Shown: positions 1 to 25,016, numbered from the stretch's first letter. The stretch is 64,000 nucleotides of DNA from Hoplostethus atlanticus (GCA_034670405.1 JAXDDX010000005.1:6518001-6582000), one strand, 5' to 3'. The notes: generated by a model not told the origin, from the sequence alone. Program-made: numbers and translations.

Positions 1-1191
1 GACGACCTTACACTCCACACATTTCTCTGTGAACTCACAAAGTTGATTTTACTTATTCAGTCAAAAGTATCCAGGTCTCACCCCTAATCTGGACCAGGGT
101 GGGTTTGCAGGGCCGACCCTAAAACACTGATGGTCAGACAATTTATTTCTTGGTTCACTGTAAGAGGGGTGTAACTGCAGAACTGAGAGCTGTCATAAAA
201 ACAGCAATCTAAAAGGAACTAGGGTCTTTACAGTACTTTACTTGGCTTTTATTGTAGCTGTGTAACTTTATCCAGGCTAATAAAAATAAGTGTAAAATGA
301 AAATGAAGTAAGGTTTCTTCCTCCCAAAATTAATATACAGCACTGAGTGCATTTTTAAATGTACTCCATGCAGCATTTTAACATCAATAAACCATTACTA
401 CATACATTTTGAGACATTAGTATGATTACAATAACCAAACAAGATGATCACCGAGAAGATTGGGAGCCTCTACCGGACTCTACACTGCATGTCCACTGAG
501 TTGGATTTGGACGTAAATCTGCTGGATTGCTTTACGGCACAAATGGAGATTGCTTTATGGCACAAAACAAGAAGGGGGCCACTGTTTCAGTGCAAACGGA
601 GCAAAAGCTTTCAATTTCTGGCAATGGTGGAAGGAGGGAGAGGCTGGAAAAATCACTTCCAACATGTTTATCTTCAGTAAAACTTGAAGTAAGCTTTTTG
701 TGGTGCTGGGAATCATGTACCCCTGAAAATCAAGAAAAAAGTTTAAATATTAAGATTCCCGCACATACAGAATCACCTCTTATCCTTTATCAAGACAAGT
801 ATAACAATGCTATAGTGCTTAAGCCCTTATACATTCACCTCTAAGTTCTTCATTCTAAGGGAAATTGAAATAAAAAAGTATCAAAAAAGTATTGTATAAA
901 GTGGTTTATTAGTTTAAATTCCTATAGAATTCCTTCTATAAAAATCCTTTTCATATAGAAAATTCAGTGTTTGTGTAATGCAGTACAATAGTAGTACAGT
1001 AGCATCCTGAAACAAACCCTGCCTGCTGAAGCTACAAAACTGATAATTTAAACTATGAACATGTATCCCTGTTAATATTAAGGCTCTAGGTGCTGTCTGA
1101 TATGACCATACTCCAACAGATGCTCCCTAGTTTACTGTGTGTCCATTAAAATTCCAAATGTATATCTATAAAGTGCTGTTTTCCTGTCTAG
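1..1191. other. 5' flank or intron of dyrk1b, no assignable coding exon
   Basis: This AT-rich stretch lies upstream of the first readable dyrk1b exon. The short open frames at 444-844 resemble nothing I recognise and lack a splice donor in the phase the next exon needs (phase 0), so I do not call them coding. The only clear structure is a partial copy of the start of the next exon at about 1085-1130, listed separately. The missing N-terminal exon(s) of dyrk1b must lie further left. Confidence 0.5.
1085..1130 (+). repeat. partial duplicate of the first visible dyrk1b exon start
   Basis: About 45 bp, including the acceptor-like CTAG and the codons for VLSDMTILQ, recur 105 bp downstream at 1189-1234, where they begin the true exon. 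The upstream copy then diverges and its frame reaches TAA within about 20 codons. Both copies keep the acceptor dinucleotide, so the upstream one could act as a decoy splice acceptor. Whether it is used cannot be seen from DNA. Confidence 0.75.
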
Positions 1192-13044
<11,853 letters not shown>

Positions 13045-13135
13045 TAAACCCTGAACCATGCCCTAAAGCCATACAATTTTAACAACTACACACACACACA
13101 CACATACACACACACGCGTTGGAAACAGACAACCC

Positions 13136-13207
<72 letters not shown>

Positions 13208-14160
13208 GCCAGAGTTCAGAGACTAATTGGTGAACTTTGAGCTGAAGGAGACAGTTTGTTCTGCATGAGAGGAGGAGGAGGAAGGAGGAGGATGCTGGGG
13301 GAAAAAATCTCCTTTTATCCTTTCATTTTTTTTGTCCTTTGTTGAAGGAAAGGGAGGCTGGTGACTGTAATTGGAATGGAACGATTGAGACAAGTTTGTT
13401 TTTATTAATATTATTGTTGTTGTTTAATATTATTATTTGATTTTTCTGTGGTTTGAGGAGTTGTGTGTTCTACTTGGTTGTTGTTTAAGCCTGGAGAGGA
13501 GGAGGAGGAGGAAAGAGAGAGGAGCCACGCTTTCCCCTTTGAGTCAGTATGGAGGCTGTCAGTGTTTCTAGTCTATTAGTAGAGAGGAGGTCAGAGCACA
13601 CATTCACATACACACTGGTCGGTTACATTTTCATACTCACAGCCTCTGGGGACTAGCAGTCTTAACACACACGCATACACACACACTTGCACCAGGAAGA
13701 CAGAAGCTGGCAAGTGTTGTTTCAGAGAAAAAAACCAAGACGTTTGTGCGCTCTTGTTCTCTCCTGGTTGGCCTTCTCTCTGTTGGTCTGTAGTTCAGGA
13801 TAGATTCTCCTCCATCTCTGTTTTTCGCTCTGTATCTCTCTCACTCTCTCTTCACTCCTTCCATCTCTCGCTCTCTCTTCCTGCTTGGTTGTTAAGGAGT
13901 ATGGGGAGAGGGAAGGTGGTGGAGGGAGGAGGAGGAGGTGATGGGACACTGATGCCCTGGCACTCAAAGGGATCTCCTCCTCCTCCTCCTCTTCTTCCTC
14001 CTCTCCTCTTCCTGTTCCTCTCCTCCTCCTCTTCCTCCTCCTGTTGTGGTTCTCCTCCAGACAGCTCCTCCTCTCTGCGCTGCTAATCACCATGACAACT
14101 GGTCCGGATTGCTGCTAAAGAACCAACACAGATCAATAAAGAAATAAAAAGAAATAAAAA
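13045..14160 (+). other. dyrk1b 3' UTR with microsatellites and poly(A) signals
   Basis: After the TGA the sequence contains a 120-bp (CA)n tract (13087-13206), GGA/CCT-rich stretches near 13500 and 13975-14065, and AATAAA signals at 14135-14140 and 14143-14148. Another AATAAA is at 14418-14423. The exact cleavage site is not visible. The long minus-strand frame over 13722-14093 is low-complexity antisense and not called. Confidence 0.6.
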
Positions 14161-15409
14161 CAGAATAAAAAACTTTTTAACCCTCCTGCTTCAGAGAAAA
14201 AGGATAAAGTAAGAACCACTGCATCTCCATGTATTTATTACTATTTAACAAGAAAAAACAAACTGAAAAATAACCCTCTTTTCTGCTCTTCTTTGTTTGG
14301 TTGCCTTCTTTCTGCAGGTGAGCTCTGATTGGCTATTGTAACAGTGAGAGTAACTGGTGGCGGCATCAGTCTGCCGCTGGTATGGGGGGACGGGTAGAGG
14401 GGAGGGGGGCGGGGCAGAATAAAGTTGGATATATAATAAGAATAAAGAGTATACTTTTGCACACCAAGGTCAAACAAACATCAGTTCTCCGCTTTTCTTA
14501 CTGTTGACTCACCCCACAACCCCATGACCTCTGGCCCTGCCAGGGTGAAGGTCATCCACAGGTTACACGGGTCGCTCTGATGGTCGGCTCGCATTGTGCC
14601 TTCATGCCTCCAACAGAATCTCTCCAGATGCTTTGTAGCAAGGAAGCAAAGTGGCTGCATCATATACATTGAAGGGGCCCTATTATAGGAATTCAAATGT
14701 CCCACTATACATAAATGATCAAAGATTTGATTTTGCTTTAGTGGTTAAATTTACACTATGTAACTATGTCATTTAGCCACCCTACTGTTGTTAGCAGCTT
14801 CAGTCATCTTTGCTTGCGATAAATCCAGCTTTCTGTAGCGATAGCCGAGGCGCTAGCTCGCTTCCTGCTGTTTCAGAGCTGTGTGCATTTGGCTCGTAAG
14901 TTTCGATTCATCGCTTCTTGTGAAAAAAAAGAAAACTTTGACACCAGTGTACCTACCGACTCCAAAACTTCATTGGGGTGAATGGAGCAGCTCTACAGCG
15001 ACTCAATGAAGGGTGAGGAGCCAGTCTTCTCTGTTGCAGCCCCACTTCATGAACTAGACTGACAAGGTGCTTGTTTTTTTACATTAAAAAAACAACCATA
15101 ATTCAGCTTCACAGTTATTGCATTTTCAAAAATCCATCCTTTTTTTACTGAAGTAATTGCATCACAAATGGACTTCATCTTGATTGGCACCCCTGAAATC
15201 CTTCCATTCAGGCCAGTTTGCAGAATTTCAACTGGAAATTTCCACTCCGCAAGTTTACCTGATTTGAATTAGAGGAGCTGGTGCTGTCAGCCAATCAGGG
15301 TCCAGTATTGTGACTTATTGCCTGTGTGGACTTTGAAATTCTTTAAATTCACTCAATTTTACTAATTCAATTCAAATTGGAACATATTCTTGTACTGAGT
15401 ATATTTTGC
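14161..15409. other. intergenic, nothing recognised
   Basis: I see no exon, RNA gene or clear transposon here. One short phrase near 15187 (ATTGGCACCCC) resembles the end of the adjacent Tc1-like element. Confidence 0.5.
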
Positions 15410-16785
15410 TGGCTAAGATTATTGGCACCCTTGCAGATAATGTACAATATTTTATGATATAATTGGAAAGTGAAAGGACTTTCAGTCTTCACACATAATT
15501 TTACAACAGCACATGATCACACAATAAGAATAAAAATAAATATTTTATGGTTTCAAAATTGAAAAGTGGCCATGGCCATGATTTTTGGCACCCTTTTGTG
15601 AACAATTTGAATTTTGTTGGAGGAAATAGATTCTCATTTGCATTGTAATTCAACTCACCCGTGACAGGTTGCAGGTGCTTCACTGGTCATCTGCGAAAAT
15701 GGTGACGAGAAAAGGGCTTTCTGAGGATGTCAGAAAAACTATTATCACCAAACATAAGCATTCGCAAGGCAATCTCTAGGGACCTTGGTATGCCTGTTTC
15801 CACAGTTGGCAGTGTTATTACAAAGGTTGCTGCTCATGGAATTGTTAAGAATCTCCCATGACGTGGTAAGTAAAAGGAAAGTGGATCTCAGATGTAATAG
15901 AAGGTTGGTACAAGCAATTGAGAAAAAAAAACTTTCATGACGTGCAAAGATCTCAAGGCTGACCTGGAGAGGTCTGGGGTAATGGTTTCAGCCTGTACCA
16001 TACACCAGACATTGAACCAAGAAGGGCTTTACAGTCAGAGGCCACGGGAGACCCCTATGCTGAAAGAGAAGGCCTGATCTTTGCCAAGAACCACCTGGGA
16101 AAATGTTCTATGAACCGATTAAAAACAAGTTAAAGGTCTTTGGCAATGCAGATAAGCTCTTTGTTTACAGATGACAAAATGAAACTTTTAAAGAAAAGGA
16201 CGCCCTACAGTCAAGTACGGTGGAGGTTCCATAATGCTGTGAGGCTGCTTTGCTGGACATCTTGAATGTATTAAGGGCATCATGAAATCAGTAGATACCA
16301 AGTCATTTTGGCGCAAAATGTGCTACCCAGTGTCAGAAAAGTATCAATTGAAGGTCATGGGTCCTCCAGCAGGGCAGTACCCAAACCACACATCCAACCA
16401 TAAAAATGTTGGATTGTTCTCGAGTGACCACTGATGAGTCCTGATCTCAATCCCATTGAGAACCAATGGTGAGACCTAAAATGTGCAGATGGTCAAAGGA
16501 ATCCTTCAAACATTGAAGAACTGGAGCGGGTTGCAATTGAAGAGTGGGAGAAACTGGCATCATTGCCAAAGGCTGTTCGGCTAAGTATTAGAAAGGGGTG
16601 TCAATAATCATGGCCATAGACACTTCAATTTCGAAGGCATAAAAGATTTTTTAGATACTTCTATTTTTATTGTTTGATCATATGCTGTTAAACAAAACAC
16701 ATGAATATATAGAAGACATTACATTCAATTATAGTAGATTATCTGTGTAAAATCCAAGGTTGCCAATAATCTTGGCCATAGCTGA
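15410..16785 (+). mobile_element. Tc1-like transposon, decayed
   Basis: The ends carry matching inverted repeats: TGGCTAAGATTATTGGCAC at 15410 and, reverse-complemented, TGGCCAAGATTATTGGCAA at about 16760-16778. The interior reads as a broken Tc1 transposase on + (from ATG at about 15699, with a VRKTIITKHK-type start and an EEWEKLASLPKAV-type C-terminus near 16540-16600). It contains many stops and indels. Length fits the 1.3-1.6 kb usual for Tc1 elements. Confidence 0.85.
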
Positions 16786-17639
16786 AAACACAATCTTGAT
16801 AGGAGATTTTCATAGTGCAGATGACTGAAGTGCAGTTTCTCCTCTTCCATGCTAAAGGAGAAGTGACGAGGAGCTGCTGTGTTCAGCCTCTCACTGTTGA
16901 TTGACATGATTGACTTTTCTTGACAACCTTTACATAGAGCCCAACTAAGACAATACTACACATCGATGAAAAGAAATTGCATAAAACTATCATTTATTTT
17001 TCTCAGGCTTCTTAAAGCCATTCACCAGTTTTATTTCTGTACTTTGCCCCCCCCCTCTTCCAACACCTCACCCCCAACCAAATGCACATTTCCACATGTA
17101 AATAAATAAATAAATCTCTCCAAAAGCTAGTGGGTGAAATGTATGAACAGTGCTCAGATCGGCTATTGAGTGAAGAGTAACTGGGAAGTGGATCTATGAG
17201 GGACAGACACTGAACTTACCATCCATTGCTGAAAAGTTGGAGTGGTTTATGTGTTCAATGCCTTAACAGTAAGCAGAGTGTAACATAACGCGTACGCTGA
17301 TATGAAAGCACTCTGGCACAATGGAATAACAAGAAAACATAAACTTTGAGAAAACCAAATTAAGGCTTCATAATTACTATGATGGATTATCCAGCGCAGG
17401 CGATTTCCAAGTCTGTGGAAGATGATTTTCATACTGTACAAAAATGAATGGCACCAAATGGCTTCTTCCCAGGGTAGGAAAATGAGCCCTCCTATTTTTA
17501 ACTATGCTGACTTTGTGCAGACACCACCAGGAATGATGGGAAGAAGAGGGACAATCCAGACAATTGGCCCAAACTTAAAACACCAATATTATCCTGTAAC
17601 ATCTGGATTTAGGAATTTTCTCTCATTCTCATGGGTTTA

Positions 17640-18335
17640 AACTCACTCATATAGCAAGGGAACCTCCTAACCGTTAGGGCAATGTACAAATTTTCTTCAG
17701 GATTAGGGTTTGAGCTCTGACTGGTCCATTTCAGGATACTGTTCTTCCTTTTCTTCAGACATTCCTTGGTCGATTTTGCTGTGTGCTTTACATCGTTGTC
17801 ATGTTGAAAGATGAAATTTTTCTTTGATTTGAGCTTTCTGCAGGAGGGCAGAAGCTTTTCCCCCAAAATATCTTTTCCTGTGGAGCTCTTCATTTTCCCC
17901 TCTATCCTGACCGCAGCCCCTGTTCAGCGCAATAGCGTAATGCTGCTACTACCATGCTTAACAGCAGCTACTGGCTTCTCTAGGCTCTGCACCAGACGTA
18001 CCATTAGGAATTAAGACCAAAAGGTTCTACCTCCATCAGATCATAAGACATTTTCCCACATTGAATATCTTTTGAATCATTAAACAACCATTGAAGCGCA
18101 GGAGCAATATTTTCACTCGAGCCCAGCTCATGCTCTTGCATGAGTTTTATCTTGGTACAACACAAGTGATTTGACCTCTAAAAACACACACACATGGTAA
18201 AAATTGTGGTTTGATCAGCCAGAATGAAACCCTCCCTGAAGCACTGCTTTATGAGCATTTAGGTGTGCTCGTCAGGTTTAGGCAAATTGTGATGTGAAGT
18301 CCAGACTTTTTCATTCAGCCAGTGTACAGTGGGCA
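17640..18335 (-). mobile_element. Tc1-like transposase 3' fragment
   Basis: On the minus strand, 17893-17650 reads IFQHDNDVKHTAKSTKECL, then LKWTSQSSNPNPEENL, the conserved DDE-region and C-terminal blocks of Tc1 transposase. The preceding part (18150-17900) is broken by stops. Terminal repeats are not clear, so the borders are approximate. Confidence 0.8.
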
Positions 18336-18739
18336 GCTTGACAATGTAAAATATGGGAAAATAATATTAGGCTGTGGTCTACAAATAGTAATATGTTATC
18401 AAATAAACTATATCACGACATGTTGTAGCCACAATAAAGTATATATATATATATATATCATATTCTTCATTTACCACATTAACTAAACAGCCTGCTTTGA
18501 TGACGGACCTCTGTCTTATTTTGATACTTTCCTGTGGATGGGTCATCAGGATCATGTTGCTCTTCTTTTACCCATCTCTGCATACTACTGAGTAGAGAAG
18601 AGCACAATTCCTGGTCCATTTACAGAAATAAACAGCAGGTTTTTTAACTTGGAAATGTTCAATCTGTTTCTCTCTTCTGTGAGGATAATGTTCGTGGCAC
18701 TGAAGCCCTTTTTGCACTCTGCTGTGGACACTTGTTAAA

Positions 18740-19073
18740 GACATGCATGGAATTCCTTGAGGAGTAGCTCTTTTAACTGTCCCCTGGTCCAAGCTCAAGT
18801 CAAGAGGTGACAGAGCTTTTGCTATCAGAGCCCCAACATTATGGAACAATCTGCCTGTCAACATCCGCGTAGCTCCCTCAGTTCATGTTGTTATGTCCCT
18901 GCTCAAAACACACTTTAATAACCTTGCATTTTACTGTTAATTTATGCCTTTCTTTATTTGCTTGTGTTATTTCTTATGATGTCTTTTATTGTTATTATTT
19001 GTATTTTAGGTATTGTTTTATTTTGTTTTATTTTGTGTACAGCACTTTGGTTTTGAAAGGTGCTATATTAAAA

Positions 19074-19106
<33 letters not shown>

Positions 19107-19107
19107 G
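18740..19107 (+). mobile_element. LINE 3' end with (ATT)n tail
   Basis: The frame reads a degenerate RT C-terminal stretch (SRGDRAFAIRAPTLWNNLP) followed by a 3' UTR ending CAGCACTTTGG...GGTGCTATATTAAA and an (ATT)n tail at 19076-19107. That is the usual 3' structure of a Rex1/L2-type fish LINE insertion. Confidence 0.75.
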
Positions 19108-20041
19108 TCTAGCTGGTCCAATAACCAACATGTCCGTTTTTATGGCATTGAGAAGCAGGAGGTTTTGGGACATCCAGTGCTTGACACGCCTCTAAGTTTA
19201 GGAAATGGTATCGGTCATTCGGTTTAACGGGCACATAAATTGATAATGTTAGCAACTGAGGGTCCTAAGATTGGGGAAAAAAATCTTGAAAGTTGAGTCA
19301 AGCATGCAAGTCGTAGGTTTAGACGTCAGAATTAACTTGGAGAGAGTGTCTAGGGAGACTCATTTGAACTGCCAGTATGCAAGTAGCCTGAAAAACATCA
19401 AGTGAGCTATTCAAGGGCAGGACAGCACCGTGAGTTGAGTCTGTCAGTATACTGGTGATCTTATCTCTAATTAGTGCGAAGTGAAAAAATGTAAGAAGTC
19501 GTTGGCAGAGAGCGGAGAGCTATCAGAAGGGGAAAGATTATGCGTGGGTTTTGTGACTGTGTCAAATAGAAACTTGATTTGATTTGCATTGATTAGCCTA
19601 GAGAAATGTGCATTTTTGGCTGCTGACAGTGCGCGTTTGTAATTCAATAGGCTATCATTCCAAGCAAGCTGGAAAACAGTCTAGTAAAGCGCCATCTATG
19701 CTCTAGTTTTGTACAGGCTTGTTTAAGAGCATGAGTATCCTCAGTAGACCGTGGTGGTGATTTTTTAAAACTTTATTTTCTTGTGACTAGCAGAATGACC
19801 AAATCGAGTCTGTTAAGTAGGGTGTACTTTAGTTTATTAGTGAAATTATCAAGGGTGCCAATATGATCACAGAATGGAGCTCAAATATTGGGCAATTGTT
19901 CCGCGAGTGAAAAGTGAAACAACGCATTGATACGACGGCTGCTTTGTGTATCATTGTGATTTTGATGAGGGCAGGTCACTTCAATTTGGAATTTAATAAA
20001 GTAATGGTCAGGTAAGGCAGGTACGTAGGAGGAAAGTACTA
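19108..20041. other. intergenic, nothing recognised
   Basis: AT-rich DNA without a credible open frame or repeat signature that I can name. Confidence 0.45.
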
Positions 20042-20990
20042 GTGGCAGCCTCTCTGGACCCCCTGCAGTTCGCATACCAGGCACACCTGGGAGTCGACGC
20101 CATCACCTACATGATGCATAAGGCGTACTCTCACCTGGAGAGGCCTGGGAGCACTGTGAGAATCTGTGACTTCTCCAGTGCATTTAACACCATCAAGCCT
20201 CTCCTGCTTGCAGAGAAGCTTGCAGCCACGCAGGTAGACCACGCCATGGCACATTGGATGACGGACTAACTGCAGGCCGCAGTTTGTTTGTCTACAGAGC
20301 AGCATGTCGGATACGCTGGTGAGCAACACGGGTGTACCCGGTCGGTACTGTCGCCATTCTTTTTCACCCTCTACACCTCAGACTTTAGATTCAATTCTGG
20401 GTCTATTCATCTCCAGAAGTTCTCAAATGATTCATCCATCATGGGTTGCATCAACGAGGACAATGAGGATGAGTACAGGGGTCTGATGGAGAGGTTCGTC
20501 GGATGGTGCGACGACAACTGCCTACAGCTCAATGTCAGCAAGACAAGAGCGCTTGTGGTGGACTTCTGTCAGAACAAGAGGCGACCACCACCACCTGTCA
20601 TCCTCCAGGGCAAGGAGGTGGAGGTGGTGGAATCTTACAAGTTCCTGGGGGTGCACCTCAACAATAAACTGGACTGGTCAGACAACACTGATGCCCTCTA
20701 CAGGAAAGGTCAGAGCAGACTGTACTTCCTGAGGAGGCTCAGATCATTCAACGTGTGCAACAGGCTGCTTCGCATGTTCTACCAGACTGTGGTGGCTAGT
20801 GCACTCTTCTTTGCTGTTGTATGTGGGGGAGGTGGCATCAAGGCAAAGGATGCCAACAAGATCAACAAACTGGTCAAGAAAGCTGGCTCGGTTGTGGGAG
20901 AGAGCCTGGAGGAGGTGGCTGAGGGGAGGATGAGGTCTAAAATTAGATCCATCTTGGAGAACCCATCCCTTCGGATGCTTCGGATTGGCT
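20042..20990 (+). mobile_element. non-LTR retrotransposon reverse-transcriptase fragment
   Basis: Two nearly continuous frames give conserved RT blocks: DPLQFAYQAHLGVDAI, DFSSAFNTIKPLLL, LSPFFFTLYTSDF, then LQKFSNDSS where active family members have F(S/A)DD. The next blocks are LNVSKTRALVVDF, ESYKFLGVHLNNKLDW and LYFLRRLRSFNVC. One stop near 20267 and small indels break it. The 5' ORF1 and endonuclease are absent, so this is a 5'-truncated dead copy. It ends against a Tc1-like element. Confidence 0.85.
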
Positions 20991-20999
20991 ACTTGTCAT

Positions 21000-21373
21000 T
21001 ATTAGGAGCATCAATTGGGGGCGTACCTGTGGCTGTATTTTAGGGCCTCCCTTCAGACCCAGTGTCCTTTTGCTTGTCATCATGGGAAAATCTAAAGACA
21101 TCAGCCAAGACATTAGAAAAAGAATTATAGACTTTCACAAGTCTGGTTTCTCCTTGGGAGCGATTTCCAAACGTTTGAAGGTACCACGTTCATCTGTACA
21201 AAAAATAGTACACAAATATAAACACCACAGGAGCACACGGCCATCGCATCGTTCAGGAAGGAGACGTGTACTGACTCCTAGAGATGAACGTATGTTGGTG
21301 CGAAAGGTTCAAAAGCATCCCAGGACAACAGTCAAGGAACTGGTAAAGATGTTGGAGGTAACTGGTACGAAAG
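21000..21373 (+). mobile_element. Tc1-like element, 5' half, split by a second element
   Basis: ATG at 21082 opens a clean N-terminal transposase frame: MGKSKDISQDIRKRIIDFHK, then two helix-turn-helix regions and RPSHRSGRRRVLTPRDERML. The frame is cut at a TA (21374-21375) by another Tc1-like element. I could not convincingly recognise the 3' half after 23240, so this copy may have been truncated before or after the insertion. Confidence 0.85.
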
Positions 21374-21375
21374 TA

Positions 21376-23238
21376 CACTATATGGCCAAAAGTCAGTGGA
21401 CACCTGACCATCACACCTATATGAGCTTGCTGGACATCCCATTCTAAAACCATGGGCATTAATATGGAGTTGGACCTATAACAGCCACCACTCTTCTGGG
21501 AAGGCTTTCCACAAGCTTTTGGAGTGTGTCTGTGGGAATTTGTGCCCATTCAGCCAAAAGAGCATTTGTGAGGTCAGGCAGTGATGTTGGACGAGAAGGC
21601 CTGGCTTGCAATCAGTGTTCTAATTCCTCCCAAAGGTGTTCAATGGGGTTGAGGCCAGGGCTCTGGTGCAGGCCAGTCGAGTTCCTCCACACCAAACTCG
21701 TCTAACCATGTCTTTATGGACCTTGCTTTGTGCACAGGGGCACAGTCATGCTGGAACAGCAAAGGACCTTCCCCAAACTGTTGCCACAAAGTTGGAAGCT
21801 CCCAATTGGCTAAAATGTCTTTGTATCCTGTAGCATTAAGATTACCCTTCACTGGAACTAAGGGGCCAAGCCCAAACCCTGAAAAACTGCCCCCTCCACC
21901 AAACTTCACAGTAGACACTATGCATTCCGGTAGGTAGCATTCTCCTGGCAGATAGTGAAGTCCAGTCCAGTTGCGGCGTGCTTTACACCACTCCAGCCGA
22001 CACTTGGCATTGCGCATGGTGATGTGAGGCTTGCGTGCAGCTGCTCGGCCATGGAGACCCATTTCATGAAGCTCCCGACGCACAATTCTTGTGATGATGT
22101 TGCTTCCAGAGGCAGTTTGGAACTCTGTAGTGAGCAGTGTTGGGCAAGTTACTCAGGAAGTGTAATAAGTTACTTTTTACTTATTACTCCTTTAAAAAGT
22201 AATTATATTACTTTACTTATTACTTGGTATCTAAAGTAATTAGTTACGTTACTCGTTATATTACTATATTACTTTCGCTATCCCCCCATTCCGAAAAAGT
22301 GACGTACAACCTGTTTAGCCAGCTCCTTTTAGAACTGAATCCACTTTATTGGAACAATAATTAACCTTACAGGAGGAGTCAACAATCAGCTAAACTGCAT
22401 AACTGCAAACATTGTAGCCTTTCAAACTTGATGGGATACAGTATATTTATACATACAGTATATATAAAAAAAATAAAGCAACAGTCTCTCCCGACTTTTA
22501 CTATACGATATACCCAGCGACGAGCTTCTTCAGATCTTGTCTTATCTTCACTTAATGTCTCTCCACCACCATGTTCTGCTCTAAAATCCAGTTTCTGTTG
22601 TTTAGCCAGAGTGCATGCATCACTGGAGGCCTCCCTGTCAGCGCCGGTGTTTTTTTCGACAAGTTTTACATTGCTGTGCTGCCGTATCTGATGCTTCAAT
22701 AAAGTAGATGTCATATTTTTGTATTATGACCTGCTACGCGTACACGTCATCATAAAATAGTCTACCTAGGACAAAAAACAAATTGTGTTCTGGCAACGCA
22801 GTAACGCAGCGTTACTTGGATTAATAAATTGGAAAATTGGAAATTGTAATCCCTTACACTACTCGTTACTGGGGAAAGTAATAATATTACAGTGCGTTTG
22901 CTGCCCAACATTGGTAGTGAGTGCTGCAACAGATGATTGGCGATTTTTATGCACTACGCACTTCAGCACTCGTCGGCCCCGCTCTGTGAGATTGCGTGGT
23001 CTACCACTTCATGGATGAGCTGTTGTTGCTCCTAGGCTTCCACTTCACAATAATAGAACTTACAGTGCCACGTTTAAAGTCACTGAGCTCTTTACGACCC
23101 ATTCTAAATGTTTTTCTATGGAGATTTCATGGCTATGTGCTGGATTGTATGCACCTGTTAGAAATGGGTGTGGCTGAAACACCTGAACTTATACACCTGA
23201 ATTAGTAGGGGTGACCACTGACTTTTGGCCATATAGTG
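21376..23238 (-). mobile_element. second Tc1-like element, inserted at a TA, itself split by a hAT element
   Basis: Ends are CACTATATGGCCAAAAGT at 21376 and its reverse complement ending at 23238, flanked by the TA dinucleotides typical of Tc1/mariner. On the minus strand, 22083-21640 encodes a Tc1 transposase segment including [25 protein letters not shown] and [19 protein letters not shown]. The region nearer 23238 encodes the N-terminal part and is separated from it by the insert at 22135-22913. Removing the insert leaves about 1.08 kb. Confidence 0.85.
22135..22913. mobile_element. non-autonomous hAT element with 8-bp target duplication
   Basis: GTAGTGAG occurs immediately on both sides (22127-22134 and 22914-22921). 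The ends are CAGTGTTGGGCAAGTTACT and, reverse-complemented, CAATGTTGGGCAGC. The left part is the TTACT/AAGTAAT-rich sequence common in fish hAT derivatives. It is 779 bp with no transposase. Confidence 0.9.
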
Positions 23239-23324
23239 TAACATTCACTGAAAACAAAAGAAAATTTGTCAGAACTAAGTCAGATATGATAAGAGGGGAG
23301 TGTTGTTATAGAAACACTAGGACG

Positions 23325-23515
23325 CCACAAGATGGCGGAACCTGGAACCATCTCCCGCCTGGACTACTGCAACTCCCTCCTTGCTGGTGCCCCGGCGTCT
23401 GCCATCAGACCTCTGGAGCTTGTTCAGAAAGCTGCAGCTCATCTGGTGTTCAACTGCCCCAAGTTCTCCCACACAACTTTCAGACTTTCACATGTCTCAA
23501 ATGTGGTAGTGTGTT
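23325..23515 (+). mobile_element. LINE fragment (L2-type), reverse-transcriptase C-terminus
   Basis: The frame reads SRLDYCNSLLAGAPASAIRP, LELVQKAAAHLVFN and PKFSHT, the conserved end of an L2/Rex1-type ORF2. Related fragments of the same family lie at 47395-47625 and 56880-57480. It stops abruptly. Confidence 0.85.
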
Positions 23516-25016
23516 GTTAAAGCACAGTAACCTTGGTGCATTATGCATCATTTATGCAGTATGTCTGATTTTTGTCCTGAGTGTTAGAGTGATGTTAAAG
23601 TACAGGTGTATTTTATCAGAGAGTATTTTATCATAGTTCGTTCAGCAACTATGAAACATAACCTGTGCATGATATAACAAGTCAATTTAGTCTGAAAATG
23701 TCTTTGTTTTTGCATTATATTTGTTTCTTAGGGCTTACCATAATCTTTTTGCAAAGCCCTTGGACATAAATGTTAGTGTTTCATTCAAGTAGATGGGTGA
23801 AGGTGTATTTTGCTATAGATTTTTATGCAGCAACAACAGTGGTCCTGTGCAGTAGTTAATCTGTCTAGACTATACAGTCCAAAAACACCACGTATTCATT
23901 TTTATGTAGACAGGGATATCTTATCAAAATGATTAGAACAACTGTTACCATTGAAAAAATATTAATTGTATTGTACAGGACTGTTGTATTGTTTTTGTTG
24001 AGGCTTTTTGGGGTTTTTTTACGCACAAAATAACATTTCTGTAGACACTGTTTGAGTGAATTTATTGGGATGTTACTGTTATCCCATATAGTGAAAGGCT
24101 TGTTGTTGTTTTGACTGGTGGAACATTGCCGTCTCTGATGTAATGTAGTGCGAGTGTTCTTATGCTTGTGCTCATGCTTGTCGTGAGGTGTACTCATTCA
24201 CAGTTCTGCATATTTGATCAGCAGTGACAGGCAGCTCCCTGGAAAAAAGAGATTACATTTCTTCCATTATTATGAGACAGGTAATGATTAGTATTGGTTA
24301 GCAAGTACGACTATCAATAAATCCAAGGTTGGTTCTATGGTTCTATTTGACTCTGCCTGACCGCCGGAGGTCGTGCTTTAGCACCGGATCTTCTCCAGTC
24401 TCCTTTTCTGTTGAAATGATATTTAGTGATTTAGGATGATGAGAAAGCTGAATTTTTACATAAAAATGTGGACTAGTGCAGCTTTAAACTAGTTGTTTAA
24501 TAATCTAAACTGTTGTTGAATATATTGTAAATGAGCATGTCACCATATTTTGCCTGCCTGACCCTGTAGTGATGCAGTAGTATTTCAAGTGCAGCAGCTT
24601 AAAGAAGTTTCATTTACTTTGCCCACTTTTAATTTAAACCAGAAATTAGAGCAATCTTCACTACAAATCATAATGCTTTATAACCAACACATTATGGTAC
24701 GTTCACAGTACAGTACAGAGTCCCAGTCTGCTGTATAAACAGTGGTATTTATGATTCTGCATCTCATTCTAACCAAAGACTAAACCAGCCGATTTCACTG
24801 ATTAACACACCTTCAACCAGAGAGGAGGAACTGATCATTGAAATCATCAGCTGTATTGATTAGTTGGAATGAAAACCTTCAAACTATTGTTTCATGATGG
24901 CAGATGGTTGAGAACCACTGGACTAATATCTGCTAACATGCAACATTTTTAATAAGGTGAGCAGATCACCTTGTTGAATGCAGCTCAGTATGCTACAGGT
25001 TTCATATTTATGTTGC
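23516..25016. other. intergenic flank of the ZP3-like gene, nothing recognised
   Basis: AT-rich DNA with only short unsupported open frames. No repeat border or RNA gene is visible. Confidence 0.45.

Noticed and set aside
444..844. Candidate N-terminal exon of dyrk1b
   Set aside because: No resemblance to DYRK1 N-termini and no splice donor in the phase needed to join the 1192 exon.
13722..14093. 123-residue Glu/Arg-rich minus-strand frame
   Set aside because: It is the reverse of CCT/TCC low-complexity sequence in the dyrk1b 3' UTR.
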